NCBI RefSeq assembly: GCF_002127325.2
Contig: NC_035448.2
Span: 113,299,660-113,363,659, forward strand
Length of the DNA: 64,000 bases
Direction of reading: 5' to 3'
DNA from: Helianthus annuus
Lineage: Eukaryota; Streptophyta; Magnoliopsida; Asterales; Asteraceae
In this document: piece after piece, positions 58,753-64,000 of the stretch
How positions within the stretch are numbered: the first letter of the stretch is position 1
Layout: every line of letters begins with the position of its first letter
The notes under the pieces: generated by a model
The model's input: only the letters and a program-made list of their open reading frames with translations
What the model was told of the DNA's origin: nothing
Database searches by the model: none
Made by a program: the position numbers and the translations under genes

Positions 58753-60108
58753 ATAGTCATCTTCCATTAAAATTTTGTACGTGCACATGGAAGGATTTAT
58801 TCGTTTTATATCTACAACCTTCCATGCGATCGCGTTTTTGTGTTTTTTCAAAAGCGTAAGTAATTTTTCTTTTTCTACACTAGTTAATTTTGAAAAAATA
58901 ATTACAGGTAACTTACCATGCTTGTCTAGAAAAGCATATTCCAAACCTTTTGAGAGTTCTTTTAGCTCAAGTGGTGGGTCTTTAGGAAACTCTTTATTCA
59001 TTTGCTCTTTATTTTGGTCAAGAACTAAAAAGGTTTGTTCAATGGCGTCCTCCTCTTCGACAAGTTGGCCGATTTCGTTCTCCATATCAGGTGGTTCAAC
59101 TTCGTCTTCAATTAAGGGATCGTCGTTGCCGATTGGATATTTCATTGATTGTTCAAGATTAATATACCTTTTGTCGGCCCCTAATTGAATTGGTAGGTTG
59201 TTTTGCTTTCGATTGATCAATGCTTGATGGGTTTTCACAAAAGGTTGTCCCAACACAAGTGGAGCATCATCAAGAATGACTAAGTCGGTTGGGACCACCG
59301 TTTGGTTTGTTTGCATTAACACATCCTCAACTACTCCCATAGATTTTATTACCTTCCGATTAGAAAGAAAAATGGGGATTTGAAGTGGAGAGAAATCACT
59401 AATACATAATTTTTCGAAAATGTAGTTAGGCATTATATTAACACAAGGATCCTTATCAATTGTAATATTATTAATAAAGGTGTTTTGAAAGAAACATGGA
59501 ACCAATGTAATGTTAATTTCAAATTGCTCATCTTTTATTAGCGTAGTTTGATCATATATTAATTTAATGCTAACCATTTCGTCAATTTTAGTGTTAGTGT
59601 TTAACTCTTTTAAAAACTTAGCATGAGTAGGTACCAAACAATGATTTTCGAAAGAAGGTGGCAAAAGGTGAATTTCTTGAAAAATTGACTCTTTTTTGAA
59701 AATTATTGTTTTCAGACTTACCTCTTTCGTCGTTTGGTTCATGCTTTGGTTTTTCACTTAGTTGTTCTTCCATTTATACTTCTTCAACTATCACTTCCTT
59801 AGTACAAATAGCCTCTTTCCCTTCGCAGGATTCTTTTATTAAGCCTTCAAGATTTTTGAGACTTTGTATAAGGCTTTCGGCTTCGGGATGATAATTGGTG
59901 GTTCGTGAAAGTTAGAGGGATAAGTGTCCCAATCAAAGCTTGATTTTGGAAGTTCAAACATTGGTTCCTCATAGTAATCGTATGAGGTGGATGGTTGGAA
60001 AATGTCACAATATTGCACCGAGTGAGGATTACCACAAATGGAACATTATTATTCCTCGTAATCATCCTCTATGTAGTAGTGAGTGTAACCTCCTGAGTAT
60101 TGATCCAT
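58753..60108 (-). pseudogene. A1 zinc knuckle, degenerate protease and RT N-terminus
   Basis: A start Met at 60108 opens MDQYSGGYTHYY…, with two stops near 60050, then a CX2CX3HX4C knuckle (CSICGNPHSVQYC). After further stops near 59830-59760, 59757-58753 is open for 335 codons: a retropepsin-like region (IDKDPCVNIMPNYIFEKL, then VLGQPFVKTH) where the expected D-(S/L)-G triad is changed; an acidic linker; and the RT lead LLKKHKNAIAWKVVDIK ending at the A2 insertion. No capsid-type gag domain (as in A2/A3) is found between the leader and the protease. Confidence 0.82.
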
Positions 60109-60179
60109 GAGAAATCAGTCAGCAGATTACAGAGTCTCGAGTCTCGGGACCAGAAAACAAAATTAAAAAGCTGAAACAG

Positions 60180-60305
60180 AAGCTCACCACGGCCCCGTGG
60201 TCAGCAGACACAGCCCCGTGGTCAAATTCTGTATCTGGGCGCTTGAAATTTGTTATTGGTTATGTGCAGCACGGGGGCATGTCCAATAGGCACGGCCCCG
60301 TGTTC
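60180..60305. repeat. Palindrome cluster, A1 leader
   Basis: ccacggccccgtggtc near 60186, and cacagccccgtgg, cacgggggcatg and cacggccccgtg up to 60303. Same leader position as in A2. Confidence 0.8.
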
Positions 60306-60420
60306 AGCTTACTGTTATGCTAAAAAATCCTAAAAATTGAAAAACAAGCGCGCAGTTTTGAAAATGTTTTGAAAAATGATTAGGCCGTCGATTTTAAACT
60401 TTCTTAAAACCCTTGTGTCC

Positions 60421-60435
60421 CCAGCAACGGCGCCA
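60421..60435 (-). other. A1 primer-binding site, tRNA-Asp
   Basis: Minus-strand tggcgccgttgctgg, one mismatch to the complement of the plant tRNA-Asp 3' end. It lies six bases inside the 5' LTR boundary. Confidence 0.88.
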
Positions 60436-60441
60436 AAAACT

Positions 60442-61791
60442 TGGTGTGCGTATAGCGTGATATGATTTTATTAATATTTTAAGCCCGTTTTACGCATTAG
60501 TCAAATTTTAAATTTATAAAACACGATATTGTACTAACACTAAACACACACTTGGGCAAGTGCACCCATCGCGAGCGTAGTATAGTGTTGGTAAGATACC
60601 GAGGTTGTCCAAGGACACAAGAGCTTTTAGTAACGGTTTATCGTCAACGTTTAATCAATCTAAATTTTTGAAAAGAGTTTTTTTAAACATGAAAATAAAA
60701 TCTAAAAATTAAAAGATAAATAAAATAAAAAACAAATAGACAAGATAAAATCACTTGGATCCAACTCATCTTTAATGTACCCTTTGATGATTTTCGCACT
60801 TTCGGACTTTTTAAGCGATTATCTTAGTTATACTAGTAGGCCCCTCTTTTGAAGGTGACGTTACCCTCAACCCAGTGGTTTGAGTCAGCAAGGATACAAT
60901 CCCAAAGGGTCGGAATATTGAAAGACAATTAAGTAAGTTATTAATGCAAAAAATGGTAGGCCCCTCTTTTGAAGGTGACGTTACCCTCGGCTAAGTGGTT
61001 TAAGTCAGCAAGGATACAATCCCAAAAAGCCGGTTTAAAGTTTAAATAGTAGTTTACATATGAGGGATTCAAGCTATTCGCACCCCCCCCCCTGCCATCC
61101 AATACCTTTGGGGCATTGAAGGAGGTCTTAGTAAGCTTGAACCAAGTCCTCGCAGGATCTATACACTGAACGAGACAAGAACTTTACCAAACCACACTCC
61201 TAACCCCCTTCCAGGTAGTTAACGCGCTTATATAGACCGTAAAGAAACGAATGAGTAAATCAATGACATCATGAAGAAATGGTAAAGAAAATTCACTTTC
61301 AACATAAGAAACTAGTTATTAAAGTCATTAATACATACCCAATTAAAAAGTGCCGAAAGATTAAAAATCAAAAGTAATACGTTAAAGACTTGTCTTCACC
61401 AAGTGATGTAAGAGTTTAGCCAAGCATAGTCTTTGATTGACAAGAACTCTTACGATCAATCTTGGATCCCGAGACTACTACACACTCTAAAGATGATAGA
61501 TGGATGATGGTGGTGGGTGTTGGTGTTGTAGTGGTGGTGGAGTGGTGGCAAAGTGGGAGAGAAGTGGTTTGCCAAGGGATGCTACGAGGAGTCGGGCATG
61601 TCACGTTATTCCTTCTTCTTGTATTTTATGTTGGTTTTGGCTGCTTATTTGTTCCTTTTGTTCTTTAAGCTCATTTGGTCCTGTAAATTCAAAAGGAATA
61701 AAGAAACGCGTTTTTTCCAATATTAGTACTAAAAAGGGTTGGTTTTATGTCTCTATTGATGTAATTTATATGTTGCATTTTGTACACATCA
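60442..61791 (-). repeat. A1 5' LTR
   Basis: 1,350 bp, matching 8382-9727. Like its partner, it lacks the palindrome block and TATA box between the gcatc motifs. Followed by the tctaa target duplication. Confidence 0.92.
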
Positions 61792-61796
61792 TCTAA

Positions 61797-63299
61797 CTAT
61801 ATATCTTACCTTTTAATAATACATTTTTATTTGCCAAAAAACACATTAATCCCACCTTTTTATAATACATGTATTGTTTAAAATAACAAATGATAAGGCT
61901 CTAATGTCTGTCATCACAAATTATATGTACTATCTCAAAGAAACAAAGAAAAAACATAACTGGATTAATACAAAAATTAAGACGTTACATTTGCTTTTTA
62001 CTATCAATTCAATGTCATCTAATGACGAAACATATGGAGGTACCAAAACCGGTGCCATGAACAACATTTAAATCACTGTTGGGTGGAACGGCTTTTATTT
62101 CCGGTTCTGCCCCTAAAAAAAGAGGGTAGAGAAATAAGCCAAAAAATCTGTAGTAAAATATCTAGTGAATGTTGATAACATCATAAAAGAAATTTAAAAT
62201 TAATAGATGTGGAATAAAAGTTAGTACTTCCAAATAATTATACATCTTAGTAACCAACCCCAAATTGATGAACTTTCTTTTGTATGCATTGCAGCGTTCA
62301 TGATCTCCATTACTTACTGATGATCGACCATAGAATCTGATGCATAAAAAGTGGTTTGTTTTAGTGTTTATTTAGGATCGAAGCAACATGAGTTCTTAAG
62401 AATAAGAAACTCACTTCAGTTTTCTACCGAGCTGGTGACGGATGAATCGGATAAGGGCCACGGCAGTAGCGCGGGGGTTAATTAACATGTATATGTGAAG
62501 GTTTGAGAGAGCGGTCATAACTTGATATTGGGACTCATGTGGTCGTATATGGAATATATGGAATATGTAAATATACATCTGAAGGTTCAAATGATTTTAT
62601 AAGTCATAGGTTGGGGTTATTAACACCATAATGAGAAATGATGGTGGCCTTAAGACTAACTCATAATGACTCATGACGGTTGATTGGCTTATAAGGTAAT
62701 ATAGATTATAGATAGTATAGATATAATCCATATAAATCTATTTATTATATTTATACATACTATTAAATTATGAAAATCCTAAAGGTTGCATGTCTAACCT
62801 TTAATTTAATCAATTAATTCCTTTAATTATTATAAAACTTTTATTGAGTTCCTTAATTTAATTCAATTAATGGAAGACATAAGTGAGCATGGATTCCAAA
62901 GATGAAATGTCTAGATTGCCCTCATAGTGTCTTAAAACTTTGGAGAATGTCCAAGTTTCCCCCCTCAAAAATGGATTGCTTCATTTGTACATGGTGCTTC
63001 AAGATTTGTACCTATGGCAAAATTACGAAAAGGGTAGAAAACCCAGTTCTCTTAATAAGGTATTATAGATTATAGATATAGATAAATGTGTAGTTACGTA
63101 TATAATCACTCAATGGTAAGTCATCTTCAGAGCGTTAACATAGGGCAAATTCTAACAGACTTTAACTAGCAAAACATTTCTCGAATCTATAAATAATTTA
63201 AAATATTTGAAGTTTAAATTTAAAATATAGACATGTTTTTTAGAATAGATGGCTTGGTGGATTTATATTAGGGGTATTTTCATTCTAATATGACCGGTC
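61797..63299. other. Intergenic, nothing recognised
   Basis: AT-rich. A 62-codon-scale frame at 61874-62071 is unconvincing. A roughly 30-base taaggta(a/t)tatagattatag stretch occurs twice (near 62693 and 63056), a possible direct repeat of unknown origin. No element ends identified. Confidence 0.55.
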
Positions 63300-64000
63300 A
63301 GAAAAAAAAATTCCAGACCGGTTTCTCGTCTGTCCGGATTTCTTTTATAAATGGCCTTCGGTATGTGTGAGAGCCTTGTCTCCTCGGCATTCTGATCACT
63401 GTCCTATCATTCTGGAGACGGTGGATTTAAAATTCGGTCCTCGTCCGTTTCGGGTGTACAATTCTTGGATAGGGAAACCGGGGTTTGAGGAAACAGTGAA
63501 GGCGGCAGTGGAGGGTTTCCAGCCTTTTGATCCCCCGGATTTGTGTCTTACTTCTAAATTTGCTTGCATCAGATCAAGCCCTGAAGAATTGGAGAGATGA
63601 TTTTTTGTCCAAAGAGAATGAAACAGAAAAATTGGCTTTGACGGAATTGGAGGAGATAGAGATAGAAATGGAATCGAGGGATTTATCAGAAGAGGAAGAG
63701 TGGTCGATGGCGGAGAATAGAAAAATTCTGAAAGACATTGAAGATAGGAAGAATTTGGACATTAAACAAAGAGCGCGGATTAAGTGGGTTGTTGACAGAG
63801 ATGAGAATTCCAAATTTTTTCACGCTTTTGTTAATAATAGGAAAGCATCGAATATCATACACGGCCTTACAATTGACGGGGAATGGTGCAGTAAACCGGT
63901 CAAGATTAAGAAACAGGTATTTGCCTTCTTCCGAGATAAATTCAACGATCCTATTCAGATCAGGCCGAATCTTCATTGTCACAACATAAAAAGGATTTCG
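63300..64000 (+). pseudogene. L1-type LINE, 5'-truncated, runs off window
   Basis: From about 63310 the plus strand encodes the end of an apurinic-type endonuclease (DRFLVCPDFFYKW, then LSPRHSDHCPIIL, the conserved SDH motif, and FGPRPFRVYNSW). After a frameshift near 63560, the linker to RT follows (KWRDDFLSKENETEKLALTE; RIKWVVDRDENSKFFHAFVN; IIHGLTIDGEW; FFRDKF), the usual plant L1 arrangement. The 5' part of ORF2 is missing, as expected from truncated target-primed reverse transcription; RT proper would lie beyond 64000. Confidence 0.85.

Larger units (their letters stand above)
31928..58756 (+). mobile_element. A2: Athila-like gag-protease element inserted in A1
   Basis: LTRs at 31932-33676 and 56981-58752, perfect inverted ends (tgatgtgcg / cgcgcatca), tRNA-Asp PBS and purine tract. 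It is flanked by atag at 31928-31931 and 58753-58756; removing A2 and one copy restores the A1 RT reading frame. Its own sequence (31932-38294 plus 57146-58752) is about 8.0 kb. It encodes gag and protease only, with the 3' UTR starting right after the protease. The 3' LTR is entered by T at 38295, and the true end is reached only at 58752. Confidence 0.88.
8377..61796 (-). mobile_element. A1: Athila-like gypsy element, host of the nest
   Basis: The element runs 8382-61791 with perfect 5-bp target duplications tctaa at 8377-8381 and 61792-61796. Its own parts in 5'-3' order on the minus strand are: LTR 61791-60442; tRNA-Asp PBS; leader with palindromes; zinc-knuckle and protease-like ORF; RT; RNase H; integrase; a 3' ORF; long 3' UTR; purine tract; LTR 9727-8382. 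Insertions C1, a solo LTR, a CACTA derivative and A2 interrupt it. Without them it would be about 10.6 kb, normal for Athila. Many stops and frameshifts show that it is inactive. Confidence 0.9.

Noticed and set aside
61874..62071. 65-codon frame in the right flank
   Set aside because: No motif, AT-rich composition and no neighbouring exon-like signals.
1..64000. Host protein-coding gene, tRNA or rRNA
   Set aside because: No exon-like conserved domain outside transposons, and no tRNA fold; tRNA-like matches are the primer-binding sites of the retroelements.

Overview
The window is repeat-rich plant nuclear DNA. I found no intact host gene, tRNA, rRNA or CRISPR. Almost everything is transposable-element sequence: Ty3/gypsy Athila-like elements primed by tRNA-Asp, a Ty3/gypsy Tekay-like chromovirus, a Ty1/copia Sirevirus-like element, a small non-autonomous LTR element, a hAT MITE, a CACTA derivative and a plant L1 LINE. 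The element mix and gag sequences look like Asteraceae (daisy family) to me; that is inference from memory of similar repeats, not a search result.

Left flank (1-8381): the 3' part of a decayed gypsy LTR (1-3541) containing five look-alike hairpins and a hAT element with a perfect 8-bp target duplication; a foldback element (4155-4444); a possible Helitron end; and a complete 2.75-kb non-autonomous LTR element (5557-8306, 5-bp target duplication AAAAG).

Core (8382-61791): one old Athila-like element, A1, on the minus strand, bounded by perfect 5-bp TCTAA repeats. It is split by later insertions: C1, a 13.4-kb Sirevirus-like copia, in the integrase (14305-27674); a solo Athila LTR (28302-30024, target duplication CATAG) in RNase H; a CACTA derivative (30211-31095, target duplication ATG) in the RT/RNase H region; and A2, a second Athila-like element, in the RT N-terminus (31932-58752, target duplication ATAG). 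Subtracting them leaves A1 at about 10.6 kb.

A2 is itself split by T, a Tekay-like element (LTRs 38295-40391 and 54758-56854). T contains a third, minus-strand Athila-like element, A3 (from 45414). This innermost part is rearranged: a 6,064-bp tandem duplication (copies start near 45005 and 51069), a second block repeated at offset 16,463 (37637-40391 and 54100-56854), and a 292/291-bp direct repeat of A2 flanking T instead of the usual 5 bp.

Points of most interest. (1) A1 encodes protease/RT/RNase H/integrase but shows no capsid-type gag, whereas A2 and A3 encode gag plus protease and no RT or integrase, while sharing LTR, PBS and UTR layout; this suggests a two-component system. (2) Every Athila-like copy carries clusters of a GC-rich palindrome of form CACGGGG(C/G)CGTG in LTR and UTRs; C1 and T carry their own unrelated iterated motifs. 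(3) A1's LTRs lack the palindrome block together with the TATA box. (4) A3 holds the longest open frame, an intact gag-protease ORF whose first 57 codons are antisense T sequence. (5) C1 carries a decayed ORF of roughly 920 codons between pol and the 3' LTR.

Right flank (61797-64000): about 1.5 kb with nothing recognised, then a 5'-truncated LINE running off the window.
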